This document shows positions 28,865 to 37,570 of a stretch of DNA of 64,000 bases, piece by piece. Every line of letters starts with the position of its first letter. Position 1 is the first letter of the stretch. The notes under the pieces are model-generated. The model ran no database searches. It was not told the DNA's origin and worked only from the letters and a program-made list of their open reading frames with translations. The position numbers and the translations under genes were made by a program. The stretch comes from Candidatus Koribacter versatilis Ellin345. Lineage in GTDB: Bacteria > Acidobacteriota > Terriglobia > Terriglobales > Acidobacteriaceae. The DNA lies in NCBI RefSeq assembly GCF_000014005.1, contig NC_008009.1, positions 3,348,001 to 3,412,000 of the forward strand, given 5' to 3'.

Positions 28865-30213
28865 TGTCCCGCGCCGACGAACTCCGCCAGAAAATACGCG
28901 CGTTGACCGCCGACTATTACGGCGAGGCTTTCGCCGCGAAGCCGTTTGTTCCCGGCGAAACTCCGGTGCAGGTTGCTGGCCGCGTGTTCGATGCGGAGGA
29001 GATGGAATCGCTCGTGGATTCCGCGCTCGACTTCTGGCTCACCACCGGGCGCTTCGCCGAACAGTTCGAACGCGAGTTTGCCAAGTTCATGAGTGTGCGC
29101 ACGGCGACATTGGTGAACTCGGGTTCCTCTGCAAATCTTGTCGCAGTGTCGGCGCTAACTTCCGAGCGGCTGGGAGATCGTCGTCTCAAGGCTTGCGATG
29201 AGGTCATTACCGTCGCCGCCGGATTCCCGACGACCGTTAATCCGATCATCCAGGCCGGGCTGGTGCCAGTGTTCGTTGACATTCAACTCGGCACCTACAA
29301 TATCGACCCTTCGCAACTCGAAGCGGCACGATCCGACAAAACGCGCGCGGTGATGATCGCGCACACGCTGGGCAATCCTTTCGATCTCGATGCGGTGACG
29401 GCGTTCGTCAAGAAGTACGACTTATGGTTGATTGAAGACTGCTGTGATGCCGTGGGATCTACCTATCGCAGACAGCGCGTGGGGAGCTTTGGCGATCTCG
29501 CAACGACGAGCTTTTATCCGGCGCACCACATCACAATGGGCGAAGGCGGAGCGGTGCTGGCTGAGAAGCCGCTGCTCAAGACGCTGATTGAGTCCTTCCG
29601 CGACTGGGGCCGCGATTGCTGGTGCGCACCGGGTGACGCCAACACCTGCGGCAAACGCTTCGACTGGCAATTGGGCGAACTGCCCCACGGCTACGACCAC
29701 AAATACACGTATTCGCACATTGGCTACAACCTGAAGGCGACCGATCTGCAAGCTGCAGTGGGTGTCGCGCAGTTGAAGAAGCTGCCTGGGTTCATCGAAG
29801 CGCGAAAGAAAAACTTTGCTGCGTTGCACAGCGGATTGGCCGATATGCAGGAAGTCTTCGCGCTGCCCGAAGCGACGGCTCATTCCGATCCCGCGTGGTT
29901 TGGATTTCCGATCCTGCTCCGCGAAGATGCGCCCTTCGAACGCAAAGAACTGATCAACTATCTTGATGAGAAGAAGATCGGGACGCGATTATTATTCGGA
30001 GGAAATCTTACGCGGCAGCCGGCTTATAAAGATGTTCCCTATCGCAAAGTCGGCTCGCTTGCCAACAGCGACATCGTGATGAATCGGCTGTTCTGGATCG
30101 GTGTTTTCCCTGGGCTGACTCCGGCGATGCTCGAGTACATGATCGAAACTCTTCACGCTGCGCCGGCTGCGATCGCCGCCAAGAAAACTTCCGCTACGCT
30201 TCCGGTGCGATAG
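28864..30213 (+). CDS. rfbH: CDP-4-keto-6-deoxyglucose 3-dehydrase (E1, RfbH/DdhC)
   Basis: A 449-residue PMP-dependent iron-sulfur enzyme removing the C3 hydroxyl. The usual PLP lysine is replaced by histidine in [12 protein letters not shown] (H221), as in authentic E1. The [2Fe-2S] cysteines are present: C193/C194 in EDCCDAV and C252, C254, C262 in CWC-x7-C. This matches the Yersinia E1 spacing (from memory C193, C251, C253, C261). Start is GTG at 28864, sharing one base with the rfbG stop. E1 needs a reductase partner (E3, RfbI/DdhD), which is not in the window. Confidence 0.95.
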   Translation: MSRADELRQKIRALTADYYGEAFAAKPFVPGETPVQVAGRVFDAEEMESLVDSALDFWLTTGRFAEQFEREFAKFMSVRTATLVNSGSSANLVAVSALTSERLGDRRLKACDEVITVAAGFPTTVNPIIQAGLVPVFVDIQLGTYNIDPSQLEAARSDKTRAVMIAHTLGNPFDLDAVTAFVKKYDLWLIEDCCDAVGSTYRRQRVGSFGDLATTSFYPAHHITMGEGGAVLAEKPLLKTLIESFRDWGRDCWCAPGDANTCGKRFDWQLGELPHGYDHKYTYSHIGYNLKATDLQAAVGVAQLKKLPGFIEARKKNFAALHSGLADMQEVFALPEATAHSDPAWFGFPILLREDAPFERKELINYLDEKKIGTRLLFGGNLTRQPAYKDVPYRKVGSLANSDIVMNRLFWIGVFPGLTPAMLEYMIETLHAAPAAIAAKKTSATLPVR

Positions 30214-31253
30214 TGATGGCGAACCCGCTCGCCGACGATCTGGATCACATCCTCGAACACACCGAGGGCTTGTGGGAAGAGCTCCGAGGGAACCGGATTT
30301 TCCTTACCGGCGGCACCGGCTTCTTTGGCTGCTGGCTGCTGGAAAGCTTTCTCTGGGCAAATGAACGGCTGCATCTCGGAGCCGCCGCCACTGTGCTCAC
30401 GCGCGATCCGGCGTCCTTCCGCGCGAAAGCGGCGCATCTCGCGGAGAATCGGGCGGTCACGCTGCCTGGCGGCGATGTACGCAGCTTCGCTTATCCCGAC
30501 GGCGGATTCTCGCATGTGATCCATGCGGCGACGGATTCGGCCATCGTGCCTAGCGCTACGGAGATCACAAGTACGATCGTCGAAGGCACCGAGCATGTTC
30601 TCGCCTTTGCTGACCATGCGAATTGCGGGAAGTTTCTCTTCACCAGTTCCGGCGCAGTCTATGGAATGCAGCCGCCGGAGATGAGCCACATGTGCGAGGA
30701 CTCCGGCGGGTGGCCCGCTCCGCTGCATCCGAGTACGCCTTACGGTGAAGCCAAGCGGGTTGCCGAAGCGAAGTGTCAGGCGGCGCAGGCGGCGGATTTC
30801 GAGACGAAGATTGCACGGTGCTTCGCGTTTGTCGGGCCATACATGAATCTCAACGTGCACTTCGCGATCGGCAACTTCCTTCGCGACCAGATGCGCGGGG
30901 GGCCGATCATCGTGAAGGGCGACGGCAGGGCCGTGCGCTCGTATCTCTATGCTTCCGACCTTGCGATATGGCTGTGGACGATATTGTTTCGAGGGCCGTC
31001 GGGGCGAGCCTACAACGTGGGTTCGGAGGATGCGATCAGCATTGGTGAACTGGCACGGTTTATCGGATCGCATGTGGATCCGGCTGTGGACGTGAGGATC
31101 GATGGATCTCCGAGTTCTGCGTCTGGTCCACGATACGTGCCCTCGACGGAGAGGGCTCGCGGCGAACTGGCGTTGGAACAGTGGGTGGGTCTTGAAGAAG
31201 CGGTGCGCAAAACGCGTAGGTGGTTCGTTCTAACCCAACCGGAAGGGACGTAG
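30213..31253 (+). CDS. NAD-dependent sugar epimerase/dehydratase or ketoreductase (extended SDR)
   Basis: A 346-residue extended short-chain dehydrogenase with LTGGTGFFGCWLLE (about residue 30), SSGAVYG and the active-site YGEAK. An N-terminal 25-residue extension precedes the Rossmann fold. GTG at 30213 or ATG at 30216 starts it, overlapping the rfbH stop. By position it could be the 4-ketoreductase or epimerase that finishes a CDP-3,6-dideoxyhexose (as RfbS/RfbJ/AscF do). The overall sequence is closer to the generic NAD-dependent epimerase family, so the reaction is not assigned. Confidence 0.82.
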   Translation: MMANPLADDLDHILEHTEGLWEELRGNRIFLTGGTGFFGCWLLESFLWANERLHLGAAATVLTRDPASFRAKAAHLAENRAVTLPGGDVRSFAYPDGGFSHVIHAATDSAIVPSATEITSTIVEGTEHVLAFADHANCGKFLFTSSGAVYGMQPPEMSHMCEDSGGWPAPLHPSTPYGEAKRVAEAKCQAAQAADFETKIARCFAFVGPYMNLNVHFAIGNFLRDQMRGGPIIVKGDGRAVRSYLYASDLAIWLWTILFRGPSGRAYNVGSEDAISIGELARFIGSHVDPAVDVRIDGSPSSASGPRYVPSTERARGELALEQWVGLEEAVRKTRRWFVLTQPEGT

Positions 31254-31369
31254 CAGCAGTTACTTCGGATTCCCCGAACGTGGTACGAAGATGAGTTCTA
31301 ACGCCCGCTTTTTCGATGCTTCCCGTTACAATCTTTAGGCACACGCTCCGAAAGAGAGGACCCCCAGCC

Positions 31370-32272
31370 ATGGCGGCGAACAACGGCCAGCAGCAGCATC
31401 CCGCAGTGCGTATCGGATCGAAGATGGTGGGCAAGGACCAGCCCTGCTACGTGATCGCCGAGATCGGGATTAATCACAACGGCGACATGGATATCGCAAA
31501 GCGACTGATTAGCGTAGCCGTCGGCGCGGGTTGCGATGCCGTCAAGTTCCAGAAGCGCACCATCGATGTGGTTTACACCGCGGCGGAACTGGCGAAGCCT
31601 CGGGAAAATCCGTTCGGCGCGACGAATGGCGACCTGAAGCGCGGGCTGGAATTCGGGCTGGAAGAATTCAAGGAGATCGATCGCTATTGTCGCGAAGTGC
31701 GGATGCCATGGTTCGCGTCGGCATGGGATGAGGCTTCTGTCGATTTCATCGCGCAGTTCGATGTGCCCTGCTTCAAGATCGCTTCCGCTTCGCTTACTGA
31801 TGACAATCTTCTGCGCCACACGCGGGCGACGGGCAAGCCCGTTATGCTCTCGACGGGCATGAGTACGGTTGAGCAGATCGATCATGCGGTGGATGTGCTG
31901 GGAAAAGATAACCTCATCCTTTTGCAGGCTTGCAGCACCTATCCGGCTTATTACGAAGAACTGAACTTGAAGGCGATCCACACGCTGATGGATCGCTACG
32001 GCGTTCCGGTTGGATACTCCGGCCATGAGACCGGGCTTCCGGCGAGCATCGCCGCGGCTGCGATGGGCGCTTGCGTTCTGGAGCGGCACATCACGCTCGA
32101 TCGCGCCATGTGGGGCTCGGACCAGGCGGCGTCGCTGGAGCCGAATGGAATTACACAACTGGTGCGATATCTGCGCATCGTTGAGAAGTCCATGGGAGAT
32201 GGCGTGAAGCGCGTTTTGGAGCGCGAACAGCCGGTCATCCAGAAACTGCGCCGCGTTGGAGGCGGGCAGTGA
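31370..32272 (+). CDS. NeuB-family (sialic/KDN-type) PEP-dependent sugar synthase lacking the SAF domain
   Basis: A 300-residue TIM-barrel enzyme that should condense phosphoenolpyruvate with a sugar. Start is ATG at 31370 with AAAGAGAGGA upstream. Family hallmarks: IAEIGINHNGDM (about residue 28), KFQKRT, STGMSTVEQI, and the two metal-binding histidines in YSGHETG and LERHIT. The usual GPDHxxSLEP becomes GSDQAASLEP. The protein ends soon after GDGVKR, so the ~60-residue C-terminal antifreeze-like (SAF) domain of NeuB, SpsE and LegI is missing. It overlaps the phosphatase gene by GTGA. No NeuA is present locally. Confidence 0.88.
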   Translation: MAANNGQQQHPAVRIGSKMVGKDQPCYVIAEIGINHNGDMDIAKRLISVAVGAGCDAVKFQKRTIDVVYTAAELAKPRENPFGATNGDLKRGLEFGLEEFKEIDRYCREVRMPWFASAWDEASVDFIAQFDVPCFKIASASLTDDNLLRHTRATGKPVMLSTGMSTVEQIDHAVDVLGKDNLILLQACSTYPAYYEELNLKAIHTLMDRYGVPVGYSGHETGLPASIAAAAMGACVLERHITLDRAMWGSDQAASLEPNGITQLVRYLRIVEKSMGDGVKRVLEREQPVIQKLRRVGGGQ

Positions 32273-32748
32273 TCGAGATCAAGGCCATCGCCATGGACGT
32301 GGATGGTGTTCTGACCGATGGGGGCGTCTGGTGGGGGCCGAACGGCGAGGAGTGGAAACGATTCTGCTTCGCCGACATCATGGGGCTCTCGCTTGCTCAT
32401 AAAGCAGGCATGAAGCTGGCGCTGATTTCTGGTGAAGACAGTCCCCTGGTGGATCGCATGGCCGCGAAGTTCGCCGGGACTGCGGTCTTCAAACCGTGTA
32501 AAGACAAGCGCACCGCGCTGGAACAATTCATTCAGAGCAATGGCCTGGCGCCGACGAACGTGTGTTTTATCGGCGATGACATCAACGATCTCGGCGCACT
32601 CGAAATCGCCGGCTTGCCTTGCGCACCGGCCGATGCACGACCGGCAGTGCTGGCGAAATGCCGGCTCGTCGCAAATGCACGCGGTGGGAACGGTGCGGTA
32701 CGCGAAATTATTGATCGAATTTTGGCAGCACAATCTGCGGGCGGATAA
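32269..32748 (+). CDS. KdsC-like HAD phosphatase
   Basis: A 159-residue C0-type HAD phosphatase with DVDGVLTDGGVWW at residues 9-21, LISGEDSP, KDKRTALEQF and GDDINDLGALEIAG. Length and motifs match KDO-8-phosphate phosphatase (KdsC) and KDN-9-phosphate phosphatases. The GTG start overlaps the NeuB-like stop, so the natural substrate is probably the phosphorylated product of that synthase, not KDO-8-P. This mirrors the KDN-9-P synthase/phosphatase pair of Bacteroides thetaiotaomicron. Confidence 0.88.
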   Translation: MIEIKAIAMDVDGVLTDGGVWWGPNGEEWKRFCFADIMGLSLAHKAGMKLALISGEDSPLVDRMAAKFAGTAVFKPCKDKRTALEQFIQSNGLAPTNVCFIGDDINDLGALEIAGLPCAPADARPAVLAKCRLVANARGGNGAVREIIDRILAAQSAGG

Positions 32749-32776
32749 TTCGCCCATGCACTCTTAGGAACGTCCT

Positions 32777-34558
32777 TTGTCCCAGCCATACGTAAGCGAA
32801 ACCCGCAACATTGCAAGCTATGCCGTAGATCTGGTGGCCGCACTCGGCTCCGACACGGTCTTCAGCCTCACTGGCGGCATGGCCATGTTCATGAACCGCG
32901 CCGTTGCCACCCATAAACGCCTGAAGCCGGTGTACTGCCAGCACGAGCAAGCTTGCGTCGCTGCGGCTGAGGGCTACACCAAGGCCGCGGACTTTCGTCG
33001 CGCTGGCTTTGCCCTGATCACAGCTGGCCCTGGCGTCTCGAACTCTGTGACCTCCCTGCTTTCTGCCTACGGCGACTCTGCGCCGGTGATCGTTCTGGCC
33101 GGACAGATCAAAACCGACGACATTGATCGCTTCGGCACCCGCGCGCACGGAATTCAGGAAGTGCCCTCGCAGGCATTGATCACCCCATGTGTGAAGAAGT
33201 TCGCTCGCGTGGATCCGCTGAACTATCGAAAGCAACTCGTAGAAACGCTGGCGGAAGCATTCGCAGGACGCCCCGGCCCGGTCTTCATCGAGATTCCGCT
33301 GGATGTGCAAGGTGCACCGATCGAATACAGTGTCGAGACAATCGTCGCTGATCAAGCCGAGATAGAAAAACGAATTATCGCTTCGCGCGACGCACAACAG
33401 AGTCTGGCGCGAATCTCTGATGCACTCGGCGAACTTCTCAAGGCCAAGCGTCCGCTGCTCTATGTTGGAAATGGCTGCCGCATCGCGGGAGTAGAAGAAG
33501 CCGCCCGCACGCTGATTTCCCGCTACGATCTGCCCGCGGTTTTCTCCTGGCTCTCGTTCGATATCCTGGCCAGTCAAGATAAACACTGGTTTGGCTGCCC
33601 GGGCGGACTTGCGCCGATCTATTCCAACGAAGTGCTGGCGCGCGCCGACGTAATTCTCTTTCTCGGAGCGCGGCTTGATCTCGGCACTACCGCTTTCCAA
33701 CGCCACGCTTTTGGGGACCAGGCCCGGCGCCTGTTCATCGACATAGATCCCGCCGAGTTGGCGAAGTTCGCAGGTTTCCCGAATACCAAGTGCATCGAAG
33801 CGGATCTGCATGCACTCCCAATCGCCGTCGAACAACACGCGACGACGAACAGCGCAGCCGGAGAAGGCTGGCTGCAATGGTGCATCGCTCGCAGAGACCA
33901 ATATCTTCCTGAAGAACGCGAGCGCCTGCAGTCCACGGAAATGACGGTGTTCGGCGTCGCTGAGCTTCTCTCGCGATGGTCTGACGGCAAAGTGTTCGTA
34001 CCCGCCAGTTCCGGCTACGCGGAAGAAACTTTCTCGCGGTTCTTCGCGCCGGGTCAAGGCACGCGGTTCTTCAACGGGGCGTCGCTTGGATCTATGGGTT
34101 TGGGATTGGCACACTCCATCGGCGCTTCGTTCGGCTCGCCGCGACGCGTGATCGGACTCGAAGCCGATGGCGGCCTGATGCTCAACGTCCAAGAACTCGC
34201 GACGTTGTCTCACTACGCTCCGAAGGGCCACGTTCTCTTCGTGTTGAACAACGGCGGCTATGAATCCATTCGCGCTTCGCAGAGCCGCTATTTTGGCGCG
34301 GTGAGTGGCGTTGATGGCGAAACGGGGCTGTTCATTCCTGACCTCGCGAAGATCGCCGAAGCCTTCCAACTCCGCTATTTGCGCGTAGATTCCCTCGCTG
34401 CACTCGACGAGTTGCTTCCGAAGCTCGACCCGAATGATCCGCCCATACTGGTTGACCTCTGCGTTGCGCGCTTCGAAAATCGTGGGCCTTCGGTAAAGAC
34501 CAAGATCGGCGAGGACGGGAAGCCCTACACCACGCCGTTAGCGGAGCTATCGTGGTAA
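32777..34558 (+). CDS. Thiamine-diphosphate enzyme, acetolactate-synthase-like, in sugar operon
   Basis: A 593-residue three-domain ThDP enzyme. The cofactor-activating glutamate lies in CQHEQACVAAAEG (about residue 57), TAGPGVSNSVT follows, and the C-terminal pyrophosphate/metal motif is EADGGLMLNVQEL...NNGGYES. Start is TTG at 32777 with AGGAA six bases upstream. Real acetolactate synthase would sit with ilvN/ilvC; here it lies 28 bases after the phosphatase in a CDP-dideoxysugar operon. A known precedent is YerE, which adds a two-carbon unit from pyruvate to a CDP-3,6-dideoxy-4-ketosugar (yersiniose). Other ketosugar or inositol-type C-C chemistry is possible. Confidence 0.85.
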   Translation: MSQPYVSETRNIASYAVDLVAALGSDTVFSLTGGMAMFMNRAVATHKRLKPVYCQHEQACVAAAEGYTKAADFRRAGFALITAGPGVSNSVTSLLSAYGDSAPVIVLAGQIKTDDIDRFGTRAHGIQEVPSQALITPCVKKFARVDPLNYRKQLVETLAEAFAGRPGPVFIEIPLDVQGAPIEYSVETIVADQAEIEKRIIASRDAQQSLARISDALGELLKAKRPLLYVGNGCRIAGVEEAARTLISRYDLPAVFSWLSFDILASQDKHWFGCPGGLAPIYSNEVLARADVILFLGARLDLGTTAFQRHAFGDQARRLFIDIDPAELAKFAGFPNTKCIEADLHALPIAVEQHATTNSAAGEGWLQWCIARRDQYLPEERERLQSTEMTVFGVAELLSRWSDGKVFVPASSGYAEETFSRFFAPGQGTRFFNGASLGSMGLGLAHSIGASFGSPRRVIGLEADGGLMLNVQELATLSHYAPKGHVLFVLNNGGYESIRASQSRYFGAVSGVDGETGLFIPDLAKIAEAFQLRYLRVDSLAALDELLPKLDPNDPPILVDLCVARFENRGPSVKTKIGEDGKPYTTPLAELSW

Positions 34559-34599
34559 GCATGAAATCATCGCGCAGTGGACGGCAGGAGTAGCACAGG

Positions 34600-35538
34600 A
34601 TGCTCGGCACATCGATGCAGTGGTTGAAAACCCGCCTGGTGAAGCGCGGACCCGATAGCAAGCTGGTTCAAACCGCGCTCCGTACCCATGCACGCAAACA
34701 CGGATACCAGGTCGCATTTGCCGATGGGACGATCGAGATTAGTAAGCAGGCCCGCACGCTGATCGTGAGCAAGTCTACTTTCGTCCAGGTACCGATCCTG
34801 CTGGAATGCTTCGATCTCTTTTTCGATTGCGTGGAAGGGCGATCGGAAAACGGCTCCCTAGTTCTCGACTTCTCTAAGCCAGCCAAGCATCGTTACCGCA
34901 AAGACGGCGCCGAGTTCTACTTCCCTTCTCTCCCCGAAGAAGACGTGATGGGCGCGTATACCGAAGGCTACACGCCGCAACCCGGTGATGTTGTTTGGGA
35001 CGCCGGTGCACACGCGGGCGCGACCTCGTATTACCTGGCGAAAATGGTTGGCCCGACCGGCAAGGTCTATGGCTTCGAGCCTGACGCCAATAACTACAGC
35101 TATCTTCTGAAGAACATCGAATTGCACAGCGCGCAGAACATCATTCCGGTGAAGAAAGCGTTGTCCGGAACCACGGGAACAGCGCGCTTCTGCATGGACG
35201 GCACGATGTGCGCCGGCATTACCGACTACCTCGTCTATTCCGAGGAAGCGAAGTTTGAGACGGTTCCTACCATCACCTTCGCCGACGCGTGCGCCGAGCT
35301 AGGTTCGGTCCCGCGCTACGTGAAAATGGACATTGAAGGCGCAGAAGTAGCGACGATCGAGAGCGCGCGTGGGTTTCTGAAGGAACATCCAATTCATTTC
35401 GCGATTGAGAGCTATCACCGCGTGGATGGCGAGTTCACCTACAAACCGCTGGAACGTATTTTCGCCGAGATCGGATATCGCGTTTGGTCGAGCGACAAGT
35501 TCGGGCAGATGTTCACCTGGGCCGCTCCCAAAGAATAA
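34600..35538 (+). CDS. FkbM-family methyltransferase
   Basis: A 312-residue SAM-dependent methyltransferase. SAM motif VVWDAGAHAGATSYYLAK (about 130-147) is followed by GFEPDANNYSYLLKNI and the FkbM signature KMDIEGAEVATIESA near residue 245. ATG at 34600 is preceded by GCAGGAG. It is the last gene of the plus-strand glycan operon and probably O-methylates a sugar. Its TAA directly abuts the stop of the convergent gene, which also encodes an FkbM protein. Confidence 0.85.
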   Translation: MLGTSMQWLKTRLVKRGPDSKLVQTALRTHARKHGYQVAFADGTIEISKQARTLIVSKSTFVQVPILLECFDLFFDCVEGRSENGSLVLDFSKPAKHRYRKDGAEFYFPSLPEEDVMGAYTEGYTPQPGDVVWDAGAHAGATSYYLAKMVGPTGKVYGFEPDANNYSYLLKNIELHSAQNIIPVKKALSGTTGTARFCMDGTMCAGITDYLVYSEEAKFETVPTITFADACAELGSVPRYVKMDIEGAEVATIESARGFLKEHPIHFAIESYHRVDGEFTYKPLERIFAEIGYRVWSSDKFGQMFTWAAPKE

Positions 35539-36765
35539 TTACGGCAGGCTGCGCGACGGCGGAACCGCGTACAGCACCAGGTCCCAACCTTCCAAAAGAT
35601 GCGGTCGCAAGTAGAGTTTGTACTCCGGATCCAACTCGTGGATGTAGAGCGGCAGCACCCAGATGTCGTCCTGCCGATGATAAGCGGACATTGCAAGAAT
35701 CGGTTTGTTCCGGCGGATGGACTGCGCCGCGCCGCGCAGCGTCGGCAACTCGAATCCCTCGACGTCGAGCTTAAGGTAGCTCACGGGCGCATCGCCCAAG
35801 ACGGAATCCAAGGTCACGCACTCCACCTCGAGATCGCCCGCGCCCACGCTGGAAGCCACTCCCGCACCAGTCATCATCCGCACGCGCACGTTCGTCTCTC
35901 CGGTCGCAGCGTTATAGCAGCGAATCCTTGGCCGCACTTCGTCCGGTAAGGTCGCCACGCGAGCCATCAGTTTGTCGCAATTCGCCGGGTCCGGTTCAAA
36001 CAGCCAGGCGCTTGAGATGCGATTGCGCGACTCGGCAAGAAACTGGGCGAGCGTGTCGCCATCGTATGCTCCGCAATCGACGAAGTCCTCGTGATCGGTG
36101 ATGGAGAAGAGCTCTTCGCGGAAATAGATCGGCACTACCGGGTCTGGCAGAGATTCGGAATCGCCGAAGAGCCGCCAGCGTAGTTGCGCGACAAACTCGC
36201 GTCGCGATAGATCATCCGCCATCAACCCGAACGCCTTGCGAATGGCGCCGGCCTGCTCGTGCGCACGATGAGGCAAATCCAGCGCGTAGCGCGGAAGCAG
36301 GTGTTCCGCGTACTTCCAGAAGAGTGGAAGGAATGGCACAACGGTCTTGCAGCCTTGCGATTGCAGATGCGCGATGCGCGCCGCCGTCTTCTCAGTACCC
36401 TCGCCTCGCCACACGGTGACGACAAACACTGCGGTCGAACCGTATCGCCGAATGCCTTCGGCAGGGCTCAGGACCGGAACGCCCTCGACCCGCTGCCCCC
36501 AAAGTGCGGCGTTGTTGTCGATGAAGCAGATCGGCTCGATACCGGCATTTCGCAGCCCAGAGGCGGTATAGCGGCCATGTCCACCGGCGCCAAAGAGCAG
36601 GAGATCGGTGCGGTCCTTGCCCGCCAATTCGTCGAACGACGTGGCTTCCCGCAGCTTTGCACCAGCTACGCCTTCGGCGAGCAGACGCTCTAATTCTTCC
36701 CCAGGATCGCGCATTTCTTCGGTCAAAAGAGCCTCAGGGCTACCAGCAGGTTCGGCCGCCATCAA
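35539..36765 (-). CDS. FkbM-family methyltransferase fused to an N-terminal nucleotide-binding domain
   Basis: A 408-residue protein. Residues about 50-165 form a Rossmann-like unit (LLFGAGGHGRYTASGL, ICFIDNNAALWG) like the N-terminal domain of PglD-type sugar acetyltransferases or NAD/CoA-binding modules. Residues about 215-400 are an FkbM methyltransferase (FVDCGAYDGDTLAQF, LFEPDPANCDKL, KLDVEGFELPTLRGA). The start overlaps the SDR gene by 26 bases. Probable role: methylation of a glycan sugar, with the N-terminal domain binding a nucleotide sugar or giving oligomerisation; that part is inference. Confidence 0.83.
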   Translation of the reverse strand: MMAAEPAGSPEALLTEEMRDPGEELERLLAEGVAGAKLREATSFDELAGKDRTDLLLFGAGGHGRYTASGLRNAGIEPICFIDNNAALWGQRVEGVPVLSPAEGIRRYGSTAVFVVTVWRGEGTEKTAARIAHLQSQGCKTVVPFLPLFWKYAEHLLPRYALDLPHRAHEQAGAIRKAFGLMADDLSRREFVAQLRWRLFGDSESLPDPVVPIYFREELFSITDHEDFVDCGAYDGDTLAQFLAESRNRISSAWLFEPDPANCDKLMARVATLPDEVRPRIRCYNAATGETNVRVRMMTGAGVASSVGAGDLEVECVTLDSVLGDAPVSYLKLDVEGFELPTLRGAAQSIRRNKPILAMSAYHRQDDIWVLPLYIHELDPEYKLYLRPHLLEGWDLVLYAVPPSRSLP

Positions 36766-37561
36766 CGACCAGATTCGCGCCCGTCATGTATGAAGAGGCA
36801 TCGGAGCAAAGGAACAGAATCGCCCCGCGATATTCATCCACGTTGGCCATGCGCCCCATCGGAATGAGATTCGTCAGTCGCTCGACGAAGTCTTCCGGCT
36901 GATTATTGGCAACGCCGCCTGGCGAAATCGCATTTACGCGCACGTGTTTGTCCGCCCAATAAGTCGCGAGATAGCGCGTCAGTCCAATCAACGCCGACTT
37001 CACCACCGAGTACGTAATCGGCTTCACCGGTTGCATGTGTTCGGCGGTGCCCGGTTGGCGATAGATGCGCTGGTCGGGACCGATGATCGCAAGGTCGGAC
37101 GCCACGTTCAGGATCACGCCACCCCCCGACTTCGCCATGTGGGTACCGAATGTCTTGCAGCACAGAAATGCCCCGGTGACGCCGACAGCGATATCTGCCT
37201 CCCACTGGGCAAGCGGAAAATTCTCGAGACGCGAGAAGTTGACCTCGGCGCTGGCCTCCACGCGCGGATTGTTAGCAGCGTTGTTGATCAAGATGTCGAC
37301 GCGGCCGAAACGCGCCAACACTGTGTCCAACAACTGCGATACCTTCTCGGGCTGGGTGATGTCGCAAGCGAACCCAGCGGCCGGAACGCCAAACTGCTGG
37401 CCGATCTCCGCGGCCTTCGCTTCCGCCCGCGCCGCATCAATGTCCACCAGCACCGGAGTGCCTCCCGCGCTTGCAATTGCCGACGCGTGTTGAAAGCCAA
37501 GCAGACCGGCGCCACCCGTAATCACGGCCACTCGCCCGCTGAGATTAAATGGATCGTTCAC
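36740..37561 (-). CDS. SDR-family oxidoreductase, PtmA-like
   Basis: A 273-residue classical short-chain dehydrogenase. The cofactor motif TGGAGLLGFQHA is at residues 16-27, NNAA mid-protein, catalytic Ser in SDL/VASD region and the YSVVKSAL Tyr-x3-Lys pair near residue 185. TGGAGLLG in place of the usual TGxxxGIG resembles flagellin-modification PtmA proteins of nonulosonate loci (from memory). It lies nine bases after the Gfo/Idh gene and overlaps the fused FkbM gene. Likely oxidises or reduces a sugar in the same pathway. Confidence 0.85.
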   Translation of the reverse strand: MNDPFNLSGRVAVITGGAGLLGFQHASAIASAGGTPVLVDIDAARAEAKAAEIGQQFGVPAAGFACDITQPEKVSQLLDTVLARFGRVDILINNAANNPRVEASAEVNFSRLENFPLAQWEADIAVGVTGAFLCCKTFGTHMAKSGGGVILNVASDLAIIGPDQRIYRQPGTAEHMQPVKPITYSVVKSALIGLTRYLATYWADKHVRVNAISPGGVANNQPEDFVERLTNLIPMGRMANVDEYRGAILFLCSDASSYMTGANLVVDGGRTCW

Positions 37562-37570
37562 CGTTGTGCC

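Noticed and set aside
32708-34369. 553-codon minus-strand open frame
   Set aside because: Antisense to the ThDP enzyme with all cofactor motifs; shadow frame.
32777-34558. Housekeeping acetolactate synthase large subunit (ilvB)
   Set aside because: No small subunit or ilvC beside it, and it is embedded in a sugar operon; kept as a general ThDP enzyme with a YerE-like role as hypothesis.
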